32,143 bases of DNA from Bacteroidales bacterium (GCA_017502125.1 JAFVVN010000006.1:1-32143); one strand, 5' to 3'; shown: positions 16,988 to 26,013, counted from the stretch's first letter. The notes: generated by a model from the sequence alone, not told the origin. Translations and numbers: made by a program.

Positions 16988-17599
16988 ATGAAGAAGAACA
17001 TAGTGATAACCATCGGAAGACAGTTCGGCGGCGGAGGTAAATGCGTTGCCGAAATGCTGGGGCAGAAACTCGGGATTCCGGTATATGACCAGGAACTGAT
17101 AATGAAGGCTGCCCAGGAGAGCGGATTCAGCGCTGAATTCTTTGAACAAAGCGATGAAAAGAGACGTTTCTTCTCATTATCCTCCATATTCGCAGGCACC
17201 TACAGTTCTGAAACAGAGAACTTCATGAGCGACAAGGGACTTTTTCGCCTTCAATGCGAGACCATCAGACGAATTGCAGAACAGGGACCGGCTGTCATCG
17301 TGGGACGGTGCTCCGACTATGTGTTGAGAGACAGGGAAGACACTTTGGACGTATTCCTTACATCACCGCTGGAAAAAAGAGCCTGCAGAGTGGCAGAACG
17401 TCAGGGAATCACTCTTGAAGAAGCCATGATCCTTGTGGAAAAGAAGGACAGGAGCAGAGAGGAATATTACAACTACTACACTTTCGGGAACTGGGGTATG
17501 GCCTCAAATTATGACCTCTGTATTGATTCAAGCATATTAGGACCCGAAAAAACAGCTGAATATATAATTGACTTTGCCGGAAAAGCCGGACTCTTATAG
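16988..17599 (+). CDS. Cytidylate-kinase-like family protein
   Basis: The 203-residue protein starts with a P-loop variant IGRQFGGGGK (residues 9-18) and continues with LGQKLGIPVYDQELI and, later, AVIVGRCSDYVL, the pattern of the cytidylate-kinase-like family (PF13189). These are related to Cmk but differ in the NMP-binding part; substrate is unproven. It lies 11 bp after the MATE gene and 8 bp before a serine hydrolase, so the three are probably cotranscribed. Confidence 0.85.
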   Translation: MKKNIVITIGRQFGGGGKCVAEMLGQKLGIPVYDQELIMKAAQESGFSAEFFEQSDEKRRFFSLSSIFAGTYSSETENFMSDKGLFRLQCETIRRIAEQGPAVIVGRCSDYVLRDREDTLDVFLTSPLEKRACRVAERQGITLEEAMILVEKKDRSREEYYNYYTFGNWGMASNYDLCIDSSILGPEKTAEYIIDFAGKAGLL

Positions 17600-17607
17600 A
17601 CCAAAAC

Positions 17608-18888
17608 ATGAGCAAACGACTGATACTGGGCATTATATCATTTATCTCGATCGCCGTTATCCTCACAGCAATAGTGGTTGTGAGCAACAATAGAAAAGAG
17701 AACCTCGAGGAGGAGGTACCTCCTGTCCGTCTCAATGAGGTCCTGACTAACGAGATGTCGGACATTCCGGAGCTTTACGCACTGGACAAGAAGGTGAAGT
17801 CCTATATGCGTAGATGGCATATGAAGGGGGCCTCACTTGCAATCACACGTGGGGACTCGCTCCTATACGCCAAAGGATACGGATGGGCTGACGAAGAAAA
17901 CGAGGTGGAGATGGCTCCGGGAAATATAATGCGTATGGCATCTGTCTCAAAGCTCATCACAGCTACGGGAATCATGGTTCTTCAGGACAGAGGGCAATTG
18001 AATATCAAGGACACCGTCTTCGGACCGTCCGGCATTCTCAACGACACGACATTCACTGAGCTCATCAGGGACAAGAACCATTACAAGATCACGGTCGAAC
18101 ACCTCCTGAGACATCAGGGAGGATTCCGCAGAGATCCTTTGTTCTCTTCCAGAGATGTGATGCACCAACTGAAACTGGACCATGCTCCTGAAGCGGAAGA
18201 CTTCTATAAGGTGGTTCTTAACCGCAGGCTGAAGTTTGCGCCGGGAAGCTGGCAAAGCTATTCGAATTTCGGTTATCTCCTGCTTTCAAAAATCATAGAG
18301 AAAGTATCAGGACAGCCTTATGACGAGTTCATCAAAAAGGAGGTACTGGAACCTGCCGGATGCTATGACATGCACATAGGAGGGATATATTACAAAGACA
18401 AGAGGGAGAATGAAGTACGCTACTACACGCATGAAGGTGACGGGAAATATATAGAAGAATACACCGACAGCGGTGTGATGGTGGAAAGATGCTATGGAGG
18501 CAACAATATTCCCATGCTCTCCGGAGCTGGAGCCTGGTGCGGTTCTCCAGCTGAAATCGCCCGTTTCGTAGCCTCGATTGATGGTCGCCCTGAAGTCAAG
18601 GACATAATATCCAAGGAAAGTGTGGAGCTGATGACCGGGTACTATGACAAGGATACGTTTTCGCTTGGATGGAATGACACTCACCCCGACAAGGGATGGA
18701 GCAGGAGCGGTACCCTCGCAGGCACGACAGCCCTCGTAAAGCTGTTTCCTGATGGAGAATGCTGGGTTTTCATAAGCAACACCAGTACATGGAAAGGCCC
18801 GCGACAGGCGAAATATACTGACGCATTATTCCGCAGCTGCCGCGAGCTCTTCAGCGGCAAACTTCCCTGCCGCAATCTGTTTGAATAA
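17608..18888 (+). CDS. Membrane-anchored serine hydrolase (beta-lactamase/class C-like PBP family)
   Basis: The 426-residue protein has an N-terminal membrane segment (about 4-26) and then the beta-lactamase fold. The catalytic SxxK is Ser112-Val-Ser-Lys115, the YxN motif is Tyr218-Ser-Asn220, and a third motif near SRSGTLAG takes the place of KTG/HxG. VEHLLRHQGGF is also typical of the family. The exported enzyme is likely a DD-peptidase or esterase; nothing shows that it confers drug resistance. It ends three bases from the convergent buk gene. Confidence 0.88.
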   Translation: MSKRLILGIISFISIAVILTAIVVVSNNRKENLEEEVPPVRLNEVLTNEMSDIPELYALDKKVKSYMRRWHMKGASLAITRGDSLLYAKGYGWADEENEVEMAPGNIMRMASVSKLITATGIMVLQDRGQLNIKDTVFGPSGILNDTTFTELIRDKNHYKITVEHLLRHQGGFRRDPLFSSRDVMHQLKLDHAPEAEDFYKVVLNRRLKFAPGSWQSYSNFGYLLLSKIIEKVSGQPYDEFIKKEVLEPAGCYDMHIGGIYYKDKRENEVRYYTHEGDGKYIEEYTDSGVMVERCYGGNNIPMLSGAGAWCGSPAEIARFVASIDGRPEVKDIISKESVELMTGYYDKDTFSLGWNDTHPDKGWSRSGTLAGTTALVKLFPDGECWVFISNTSTWKGPRQAKYTDALFRSCRELFSGKLPCRNLFE

Positions 18889-18891
18889 AGT

Positions 18892-20007
18892 CTATTCGAC
18901 AATATTCCGGTATTCCCTCACTTCAAACTCACCATTCAGTATCCCATAGCCGTTCTCAGCCAGGGATTCAAGTTCGTTTTCACCGGCGTAGACTTCAACC
19001 GGTGCAATGAAGCTGATTCTCTCCGTTATATTTCTGACAATGTCCCTGCTATGAGCAATTCCACCTGTCAGGATGATTGCATCAACCTTCCCGGCCACTA
19101 CAACAGCGAGTGAGGCAATGTATTTTGCGACAGAGATGCAGAAACCTTCAAGGAATATGCGGCATTCCTCATCTCCTGCCCCAGCTCTTGCTGTGATCTC
19201 CCGCATATCATTAGTCCCGAAGTATGCGACTGCCCCTCCTTTTCCCACAAGTTTCTTCTTTATTTCATCCTTGGTGTATTTTCCACTGAAGCACATTTCC
19301 ACAAGCGGGAATCCCGGAACCGATCCTGCACGCTCAGGACTTATAGGACCATCACCGCCGAGAGCATCAGTGGTGTCGATCACAAGTCCGTTTCTATGAA
19401 GAGAAACTGAGGAACCTCCGCCCATATGTGCAACGATCACAGTGACTTCCCTGTTTGTCTTTCCGATACTACGCGCATACCTTCTTACCATTGCGCGTGA
19501 GTTCAGCGCATGGAAGAGAGTCCTTCTCCTGAACTCCGGAATACCTCCCACCTTCACTTCAGGAAGCATCTCATCAGCCATAGGCGGATCTGCAATAAAT
19601 GCACGACACCTGTCGGTGACACCCTTTGACTCACGCACCTTATTGACCTCCTGAGCTATGTCATCGGCAATCAGTGCACTCAGATTGCAGGCATGCACTC
19701 CATCCCGTCCTGATATCAGAGCATCTTTCATATCTTGATTGACCTCATAAACTCCTGTCTTTATAGGAGTTATAAGACCACCACGAGCCATTGCCACATC
19801 TATGGAATCAAGGGCAACACAACTTTCCGCAAGAAAAGCCATGATTGCGTCCCGACGCATCGGGGTCTGGTCCATTACCGAGTCATATCTGGCGACTTCC
19901 TCGGCAGAGTGAGTCAGATTCTGCTCAAAAAGCTTCTCTCCAGCATCGTAGAATCCTATCTTTGTGGATGTGGAACCGGTGTTGATTACCAGTATTCTAC
20001 CTTTCAT
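18892..20007 (-). CDS. buk: Butyrate kinase
   Basis: The 371-residue enzyme of the ASKHA superfamily interconverts butyryl phosphate plus ADP and butyrate plus ATP; relatives also accept branched-chain acids. The N-terminal phosphate-binding segment is INTGSTSTK (8-16), followed by VAHMGGGSSVSLH and the adenosine-binding ILTGGIAHS. Length and pattern match Buk rather than acetate kinase, which is encoded separately two genes upstream. It is the last gene of ackA-ptb-buk. Confidence 0.92.
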   Translation of the reverse strand: MKGRILVINTGSTSTKIGFYDAGEKLFEQNLTHSAEEVARYDSVMDQTPMRRDAIMAFLAESCVALDSIDVAMARGGLITPIKTGVYEVNQDMKDALISGRDGVHACNLSALIADDIAQEVNKVRESKGVTDRCRAFIADPPMADEMLPEVKVGGIPEFRRRTLFHALNSRAMVRRYARSIGKTNREVTVIVAHMGGGSSVSLHRNGLVIDTTDALGGDGPISPERAGSVPGFPLVEMCFSGKYTKDEIKKKLVGKGGAVAYFGTNDMREITARAGAGDEECRIFLEGFCISVAKYIASLAVVVAGKVDAIILTGGIAHSRDIVRNITERISFIAPVEVYAGENELESLAENGYGILNGEFEVREYRNIVE

Positions 20008-20082
20008 TCTATGTGGTTGTTAGTTTCTGTTATCAATTGGCATGACCACCCCTCAAAAGAGATGATTCATGCATGGTCTCTG

Positions 20083-20991
20083 TCACTGGACAGACATGGC
20101 AGCCATCGCAATGGAATTGAGCTTGGTCTCGATGCTGTCAGCACGGCTTGAAAGCACACAAGGCACTTTGGCTCCGACGAGCATTCCAGCCTGCTTCACT
20201 CCCGGAACAAGCTTCGAATTTGCCTTATAGAAGACATTACCAGACTCAATATTCGGGAAAAGCAGGCAGTCAGGATCTCCTGCGACCTCACTGACAAGCC
20301 CCTTTATCTTCACAGATTCCATATCGATAGCCACATCCAATGCCAAAGGACCGTCAGCTATACAGCCTTTGATCTGTCCGCGGTCCACCATCTTGGCCAG
20401 AAGTGCCGCATCAATGGAGGCCGGCTGGCTCGGCAGCACCTGCTCAGTCGCAGCAATTATAGCCACCTTCGGCCGAGCAACGCCCACTGCCTTTGCAGTC
20501 TTGACAAGGCACTCCATGATGACCTGCTTCTGCTTGATGTCCGGAGCAGGTATGACAGCCACGTCTCCCACAAACAGAAGCTTGTGATAGCTTGGAATCT
20601 CAAGAGTCGTGCAGTGGGTCAATGTTCCCTTAGGAGGAAGAAGACCGGTCTCCTTGTTGAGAATCGCACGGAGGAACTTGTCAGTAGAACACAATCCCTT
20701 CATAAGAAAATCTCCCTGACCTTCGCGTATCATCTGCACAGCCTGGGCAATTGATTTCATCTCGTCCGGATTATGAACGACCGTGAAGAGGGATTCTGAA
20801 ACTCCCTCCTCGCAGCAAGCCTTTGATATCATATCCCTATCACCCACAAGGGTAACATCAGCAATGCCCTCCTTTACAGCCTCTGCAGCTGCTGCCACTG
20901 TGTGACCGTCAACACCCCAGGCAGCCACCATCCTCTTTCTATAGGCGCTGCCGTGGAGTGCGGCAATTATTTCTGAGAATTTTGTATACAT
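20083..20991 (-). CDS. ptb: Phosphate butyryltransferase
   Basis: The 302-residue enzyme transfers an acyl group between CoA and phosphate. Family segments are FLMKGLCSTDKFLRAILNKE, LTHCTTLEIPSYHKLLFVGD, and ADGPLALDVAID, which separate Ptb from Pta. With buk it makes ATP from butyryl- or branched acyl-CoA. It lies 18 bp after ackA and 75 bp before buk; that gap shows no clear signal. Confidence 0.92.
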   Translation of the reverse strand: MYTKFSEIIAALHGSAYRKRMVAAWGVDGHTVAAAAEAVKEGIADVTLVGDRDMISKACCEEGVSESLFTVVHNPDEMKSIAQAVQMIREGQGDFLMKGLCSTDKFLRAILNKETGLLPPKGTLTHCTTLEIPSYHKLLFVGDVAVIPAPDIKQKQVIMECLVKTAKAVGVARPKVAIIAATEQVLPSQPASIDAALLAKMVDRGQIKGCIADGPLALDVAIDMESVKIKGLVSEVAGDPDCLLFPNIESGNVFYKANSKLVPGVKQAGMLVGAKVPCVLSSRADSIETKLNSIAMAAMSVQ

Positions 20992-21009
20992 CTTCTTCCG
21001 AAATGAGCT

Positions 21010-22224
21010 TTATTCCTCTTCATTCTGGACTATATGCATGGTGTCACGTGCAATCATGAGCTCCTCGTTGGTGGTTATGAGGGCCACCTTGACCTTGGAA
21101 TCAGGCAAAGTCAGCATCGTATCCTCTCCCCTTGCAACATTTGCATCATAATCGAACTTGACGCCGAGATATGTAAGGTTCTCACATACCCTGCGACGCA
21201 GACGGCTGTTGTTCTCTCCTATTCCGCCGGTGAAGACGATGAGGTCCACACCATTCATGGCAGCTGCATATGCACCTATATACTTGGTAATCTCATATGT
21301 GAGCTTCTTGAGAGTGAGCTTGGCCTTAGGATCTCCTTCATTTGCCGCAGCATCCAGGTCACGGGCATCGGAAGACACACATGAGAGTCCGAGGAAACCG
21401 CTCTTCTTATTGAGGACCTTACTCATTTCCGAGGCACTGAGGCCTTCCTTCTCCTGAATATAGGTCACGACATCAGGATCGACGCTTCCGCTTCTCGTTC
21501 CCATAAGAAGACCTTCAAGCGGAGTAAATCCCATGGTGGTGTCAATCGACTTACCGTTTACGACTGCAGCTATTGAACTTCCGTTACCCAGATGACAGGT
21601 GATTATCTTTGAATAACCAAGGTCAAGACCGGCAAACTTTGCACCCTTTGCGGACACATATTTATGGCTGGTACCATGGAAGCCATATCGACGGATACGG
21701 TATTTGTCGTAGTATTCATACGGAAGAGCATACATATATGCATATGCAGGCATGGTCTGATGGAAGGCTGTATCAAACACACCCACCTGAGGAACGGCAG
21801 GAAGAACGGCACTTACAGCCCTGATGCCCAGGATGTTTGCCGGATTGTGAAGAGGCGCGAAGACCGAGCACTTCTCAAGCTGTGCTATCACCTCGTCGGT
21901 AATAAGCTGACTGCACACAAAATCTTCGGCACCGTGAACCACGCGATGACCGACAGCCTCTATATCCTCCAAGGTGCTGAGAACACCATATTCCTTGTCA
22001 AGAAGTGCATCTATAACCGCCTGAATACCGACTGTATGATCTGCTATAGGCATTTCCCTTACAAGTTTCTCCTTTCCTGTAGCCTGGTGCTTAAGGCAGC
22101 CTACTTCCATTCCGATTCTCTCGACAAGACCTTTCGCGAGAAGATCATAAACTTCGTCATTCTTCATATCAAGAAGCTGATACTTCAGGGACGAGCTTCC
22201 ACAATTTACTACTAAAATGATCAT
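21010..22224 (-). CDS. ackA: Acetate kinase
   Basis: The 404-residue enzyme interconverts acetyl phosphate plus ADP and acetate plus ATP. NCGSSSLKYQ (7-16), RRYGFHGTSHKYVS, CHLGNGSSIAAV, and FTGGIGENNSRLRR are the expected acetate kinase motifs. It starts the ackA-ptb-buk run from a clear Bacteroidales promoter. The usual partner pta is not in the window, so either it lies elsewhere or Ptb supplies acyl phosphate. Confidence 0.95.
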   Translation of the reverse strand: MIILVVNCGSSSLKYQLLDMKNDEVYDLLAKGLVERIGMEVGCLKHQATGKEKLVREMPIADHTVGIQAVIDALLDKEYGVLSTLEDIEAVGHRVVHGAEDFVCSQLITDEVIAQLEKCSVFAPLHNPANILGIRAVSAVLPAVPQVGVFDTAFHQTMPAYAYMYALPYEYYDKYRIRRYGFHGTSHKYVSAKGAKFAGLDLGYSKIITCHLGNGSSIAAVVNGKSIDTTMGFTPLEGLLMGTRSGSVDPDVVTYIQEKEGLSASEMSKVLNKKSGFLGLSCVSSDARDLDAAANEGDPKAKLTLKKLTYEITKYIGAYAAAMNGVDLIVFTGGIGENNSRLRRRVCENLTYLGVKFDYDANVARGEDTMLTLPDSKVKVALITTNEELMIARDTMHIVQNEEE

Positions 22225-22288
22225 CTTATCATGAATTTATAATTGTTTACCCTGTTTAAGTCTAAAAAGCAAAATTTTAAGACCAATC

Positions 22289-22321
22289 TTTGCAAAGTTA
22301 TAAAATTTATCGCTACTTTAG
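22289..22321 (+). promoter_or_regulatory. Probable comEC promoter, overlapping the ackA promoter
   Basis: A -33 TTTG (22289-22292) lies 21 bp before TACTTTAG (22314-22321), which has one mismatch to the -7 consensus. The TTTG directly abuts the ackA -7 box of the other strand. Confidence 0.4.
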
Positions 22322-22325
22322 CAAA
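22293..22325 (-). promoter_or_regulatory. ackA-ptb-buk promoter
   Basis: On the minus strand a perfect -7 box TAACTTTG (22293-22300) is preceded by TTTG (22322-22325) at 21 bp. The leader to the ackA ATG is about 60 nt. Confidence 0.65.
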
Positions 22326-22339
22326 AAATAGGTACTTTC

Positions 22340-23464
22340 ATGAATGGGGCGAGAGATATTGCGGGGATTACAATACCTTATGCCGTCGGAGTTCTTCTGA
22401 CGGTCTATGCAGGCACCTCGTTATGCAGGAATTCCGTACTGATACATATCCTCACTCTTTCAGGAATCGTGTTCATCACGACCCTGCTTCTCTATAGAGA
22501 CCACTGGAAACCAGATCACATCGCCACCGAATCACTGACAATTCCGGTCATGGGAATTTGCGGCGTACTCTCAGGGCTCACCGGCCTATCATCGGAACTG
22601 GCGCTTCCGGTCTCCCCTGTAGAAAGCTACGCAACAGGCCTGGGGGAAAGGATACAGCATTCTATAGACGCGATTCCATTCAGATACGCCCACACAGGTG
22701 CGCTTATCAAAGCTCTGCTTACAGGAGAGAGAAGTTCACTCCCCAAAGAACTGACAGAAGCATTCCGTGACAGCGGAGCTTCACATATCCTGGCCCTTTC
22801 CGGCCTTCATCTGGGAATCATATATGGAATATTGTCCGGCATCCTCTCCTTAGCCGGAAACAGCAAGAGAGCACAGAAGTGGCGGTCAGTCATCATGATC
22901 CTCATATGTGGGATGTATACCATGGCAACGGGAGCCGGCGCATCGATAGTCCGCGCCTTCATATTCATCCTGCTTGGAGAGGCAGGAAAGCTCACCGGAA
23001 GGCATAATTCCCTGAGTCACACCCTAATGACAGCTCTTATGATTCAGCTTACTTTCTCTCCCCTGTCAGCACGGAATGTAGGATTCCAGCTATCATACGC
23101 AGCCATGGCCGGGATAGCCTTCATATATCCGTGGATAAAGGGATTATGGCCGGAGGAAGATGCCGGGACATCAATGGGAGCATTGTTCGGAAAAGTGACA
23201 AGAAAGATATGGAACTCGTTGGCATTGTCCATAGCGTGTCAGATCACCACCGGTCCTCTGGCCTTTCTGTATTTTGACACATTTCCCAGATATTTCCTGC
23301 TCACTAATCTGCTGTCATTGCCACTTACAGGCATCCTCATCCCATCTGCCTTGCTGACACTCTGCCTGTCCATCATGGGACACTGTCCTCAAATGCTGAT
23401 CAATATTACAGAGATGCTGGCACGGACACTGACATGGAGTCTTGAGGTCATCGCCTCCATGTAG
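22340..23464 (+). CDS. Short ComEC/Rec2-family membrane protein (competence domain only)
   Basis: The 374-residue protein carries the ComEC competence domain: FRDSGASHILALSGLHLGI, GAGASIVRAFIFILL, and NVGFQLSYAAMAGIAF, with about nine membrane segments. Full ComEC proteins are about 650-800 residues, with an OB-like DUF4131 domain before and a metallo-beta-lactamase domain after; both are absent here. A natural stop follows and the next gene starts close by on the other strand, so no frameshifted remainder is visible. It would be the channel through which single-stranded DNA enters the cytoplasm, if functional. Confidence 0.85.
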   Translation: MNGARDIAGITIPYAVGVLLTVYAGTSLCRNSVLIHILTLSGIVFITTLLLYRDHWKPDHIATESLTIPVMGICGVLSGLTGLSSELALPVSPVESYATGLGERIQHSIDAIPFRYAHTGALIKALLTGERSSLPKELTEAFRDSGASHILALSGLHLGIIYGILSGILSLAGNSKRAQKWRSVIMILICGMYTMATGAGASIVRAFIFILLGEAGKLTGRHNSLSHTLMTALMIQLTFSPLSARNVGFQLSYAAMAGIAFIYPWIKGLWPEEDAGTSMGALFGKVTRKIWNSLALSIACQITTGPLAFLYFDTFPRYFLLTNLLSLPLTGILIPSALLTLCLSIMGHCPQMLINITEMLARTLTWSLEVIASM

Positions 23465-23467
23465 CCG

Positions 23468-24541
23468 TCAAATGGTCTCGAGGACAAAACCGGAAGAGCA
23501 CCAGGTTCTGAACACTCCTCCTTCATCGTAGATCAGACAGGCTTCCAGTTCTGTGTGCGACTCAATGAAATCAATTGCGGCTTCCAGACCGACGACCATA
23601 CAATATGTGGCATAAGCGTCTGCAGTCATCGCGTCAGGTGCCACCACTGTTGCACTCAGAAGTCCATGCTGAACAGGATAACCTGTCTTCGGATTTATTG
23701 TGTGGGCGTATTTCTGACCATCACGCACATAAAACTTGCGGTAATTTCCTGAAGTGACGACCCCGTGCGGGCCATCCGGTACACGGAATATCCCCTGCAT
23801 ATCGGCACCAGGCTCGTTATTTCCATCCACAGGCCGGTCTATGCCGATAGTCCACCTTTTTCCAGACGGATTGACTCCGTCACAGAAAATCTCTCCGATA
23901 TCTACCATCATATCCTTGACTCCTATAGAATACAGATAGCGGGCAACTACATCACAACTATATCCCTGAGCTATGGCGTTATAATTCAACTTAGGGAGCC
24001 TGGGATCTGCCGCATGGTCCAGAAGGACGGCAGACGGATCCAGTTCTCCACTCTCAGATAAGACCTCGGACATATCTGTCTTCAACCTCTTCATTCCGGA
24101 CGACACTACCGTCTGATCTACAAGTTCATCAGACGGTATTTCCCCATTCTTGAAACCAAACCCCCATATATCGAAGAGCGGAGCAGCCGCTACATCCACA
24201 AATCCGTCAGTATTTTCAAATATCACATATGCCTGAGAATATATATCAATGAACAGACTGTCCGGGACAACAATTTCCCCGGCATTGAAGCGGCTCAATA
24301 TGGAATTCCTGTTATACCCTGACAATGAATGGTCTATCCTTCTAAGGATGGAATCCACTGAATCACGGATTTCCTCCGGACTTTCCGATATTCCCTCCAT
24401 ATTGAACTTCACATTATATGTCCCGCCCTGAGCAAAGCCTGAAATGGTAACGTAACCCGGTTCCGGAGCACAGGAAAGAAAAGTACAGAATACTGCAAAA
24501 GCAAATGGAATCAACCTTTTAAACAGATGTATCATTTTCAT
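23468..24541 (-). CDS. apbE: FAD:protein FMN transferase, lipoprotein
   Basis: The 357-residue ApbE enzyme attaches FMN to Thr/Ser of exported redox proteins such as NQR or RNF subunits. GGTYNVKF, a DPSA segment, HTINPKTGYPV, and MTADAYATYCMV are family motifs; the lipobox ends at Cys24. A GTG start nine codons upstream (24568) is possible on paper, but it overlaps the -7 box at 24568-24575, so the ATG at 24541 is the likelier start. Confidence 0.9.
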   Translation of the reverse strand: MKMIHLFKRLIPFAFAVFCTFLSCAPEPGYVTISGFAQGGTYNVKFNMEGISESPEEIRDSVDSILRRIDHSLSGYNRNSILSRFNAGEIVVPDSLFIDIYSQAYVIFENTDGFVDVAAAPLFDIWGFGFKNGEIPSDELVDQTVVSSGMKRLKTDMSEVLSESGELDPSAVLLDHAADPRLPKLNYNAIAQGYSCDVVARYLYSIGVKDMMVDIGEIFCDGVNPSGKRWTIGIDRPVDGNNEPGADMQGIFRVPDGPHGVVTSGNYRKFYVRDGQKYAHTINPKTGYPVQHGLLSATVVAPDAMTADAYATYCMVVGLEAAIDFIESHTELEACLIYDEGGVFRTWCSSGFVLETI

Positions 24542-24567
24542 AATCGGACTACGGCAAAGTATTTGCA

Positions 24568-24575
24568 CAAAGGTA
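24568..24575 (-). promoter_or_regulatory. -7 box of apbE
   Basis: On the minus strand TACCTTTG matches the consensus, 26 bp before the chosen ATG. It decides the start, because the upstream GTG lies inside the box. Confidence 0.5.
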
Positions 24576-24626
24576 GCGGTTTTTCAAATTAAAATGACCA
24601 TATTTGCATGATTTAATCAACCTGAA

Positions 24627-25682
24627 ATGAAGATGAAAATAAACATACACAAACTCCTCATCGCTTTAGCCGTAGGAATACTGGCCGCATCATCATGCAA
24701 GAAAGAGGAGGAGGCGACTGTCACCCCAAGTCTTGAGGGAGCACTGACCTTCCATGCACCGGCATTCATCAAGCCCGGAGAAACAGTTTCCATGACTCCG
24801 AAAGGCATTGAACATCCGGAAGGAAAGGGTGTAGGATTCTATTGGAAGGTGTCCGGTGAAAAGAGCGACACCACAAGGCTGGAAAACGGGCTGTCACCTG
24901 ACGGAAAGGAATCTGACGGCACATTCGTCTACACTTTCCCGGATTCACTGGCTGTGTACACAGTAACATGTTATGCATTTGCTGAAGGCTATACAGGCTC
25001 TTCTTCAAGTAAGTATGTAACTACAGTAAAACCAGGTCTCAATGGTTCGCTGACAAATACAGGCATCAGGGCAAATGACTCCCATGTCGACATTGACGGT
25101 CAGGATTACTATTATACGAAGATCGGTTCTCTGGAATGGATGAGAAACAACCTCGGCGTCAGAAAAGGCGGAGCTCCTTATGACAATGCAGACATAATGT
25201 CAGATGTATTCGGAAGGTTCTACAACTATGAAGATGCCATGACTGCATGTCCGGAAGGATGGAGACTGCCGACAGAAAATGATTGGCTTGCCCTTGGCAC
25301 GACAATTAACGGCAAGGAAACATCCAAGTATGGAATCATAGAAGGAGTGGCTGCAAAATTGATGGCAGATGCAAGATTCAATGGTGTGGACATGTGGGAT
25401 TACTGGCCTGAAGTAGGCCCCCTGACCAACAATTACGGCTTCGCAGCCATACCTGCAGGATATCTCAACTTAGGCGAGAAGAACGAAAGCGGAGAATATC
25501 CGGAAGCGGTGTCCAAAGGTGTCTATGAATATGCAGTGTTCTGGACAGCGGATCCGGTGGACGGTGAATCCGGAATGGCATACTACAGATACATTGTTGC
25601 AAATCAGCCTGACATGTTCACCAGCAAAGGTGATATGGCCAACTTCGGAGCGTCAGTACGCTGTGTAAGAGATGCCAGATAA
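24627..25682 (+). CDS. FISUMP-domain lipoprotein
   Basis: The 351-residue protein has a lipobox ending in SSC followed by KKEEE, an acidic/lysine pattern that in Bacteroidota favours display on the cell surface. A PKD-like beta domain spans about 38-130. The C-terminal region (about 145-351) is the Fibrobacter succinogenes major paralogous domain: SLEWMRNNLG, FGRFYNYEDAM, CPEGWRLPTENDW, and a closing SVRCVRD. Such proteins are surface or adhesin-like; a ligand is not known. A near-consensus -7 box (CATATTTG, 24599-24606) precedes it and a strong terminator follows. Confidence 0.87.
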   Translation: MKMKINIHKLLIALAVGILAASSCKKEEEATVTPSLEGALTFHAPAFIKPGETVSMTPKGIEHPEGKGVGFYWKVSGEKSDTTRLENGLSPDGKESDGTFVYTFPDSLAVYTVTCYAFAEGYTGSSSSKYVTTVKPGLNGSLTNTGIRANDSHVDIDGQDYYYTKIGSLEWMRNNLGVRKGGAPYDNADIMSDVFGRFYNYEDAMTACPEGWRLPTENDWLALGTTINGKETSKYGIIEGVAAKLMADARFNGVDMWDYWPEVGPLTNNYGFAAIPAGYLNLGEKNESGEYPEAVSKGVYEYAVFWTADPVDGESGMAYYRYIVANQPDMFTSKGDMANFGASVRCVRDAR

Positions 25683-25700
25683 TACAGACCTGTAAAATAG

Positions 25701-25736
25701 ACAAAGCGTCCTTCCGATGGAAGGACGCTTTGTTTT
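25701..25736 (+). terminator. Intrinsic terminator after the FISUMP gene
   Basis: A perfect 15-bp stem (25701-25715 with 25719-25733) with loop GAT is followed by TTTT. It is the last backbone feature before the tRNA fragment. Confidence 0.9.
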
Positions 25737-25763
25737 GGTGGATACAGTCGGAGTCGAACCGAT
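25736..25763 (-). other. tRNA 3'-end fragment with encoded CCA, probable att junction
   Basis: On the minus strand the segment reads as a T-arm (stem TCGG/CCGA around TTCGACT), the 3' acceptor strand TGTATCC, discriminator A and CCA. No tRNA body follows to the right, where the 5' part should be. Such 3' duplicates are left when a tyrosine-recombinase element inserts at a tRNA gene. Given the orientation, the full tRNA should be at the right end of the element, beyond the window. Confidence 0.65.
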
Positions 25764-26013
25764 ATTTTTTAGAGTTTCCCAGAGTATTGTATGTGCTTAA
25801 TATACAGTGATATAAGTATAATACAATCTAACCCGATATACTTACATATTTCAAAATCTGTTTGTAAATCTGTTTGTACTTTTAATACGAACAGGTATGT
25901 CAATACATTGACATCGCAGAAAAGACCAAAGCAGATGCAATGAAAAAGATTGACGATGCTTGGGGAATGTAAGAAAAGTTTAAATTTGCACTATATATAA
26001 TATAAGGTATAGG
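25764..26013. other. AT-rich spacer between att-like site and DUF1016 gene
   Basis: The stretch holds a 12-bp tandem duplication of AATCTGTTTGTA (25855-25866 and 25867-25878), a short open tail (25886-25972) and a -7 box TAAATTTG (25981-25988) 25 bp before the next gene. A TTG lies 18 bp upstream of that box. No intact gene is visible. Confidence 0.6.
25886..25972 (+). pseudogene. Possible integrase C-terminal remnant
   Basis: An open stretch of 28 codons after an in-frame TAA ends YIDIAEKTKADAMKKIDDAW-GM. It has the look of a tyrosine-recombinase C-terminal helix after the catalytic Tyr and lies next to the att-like site, where int genes sit. It is too short to identify with certainty. Confidence 0.25.
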
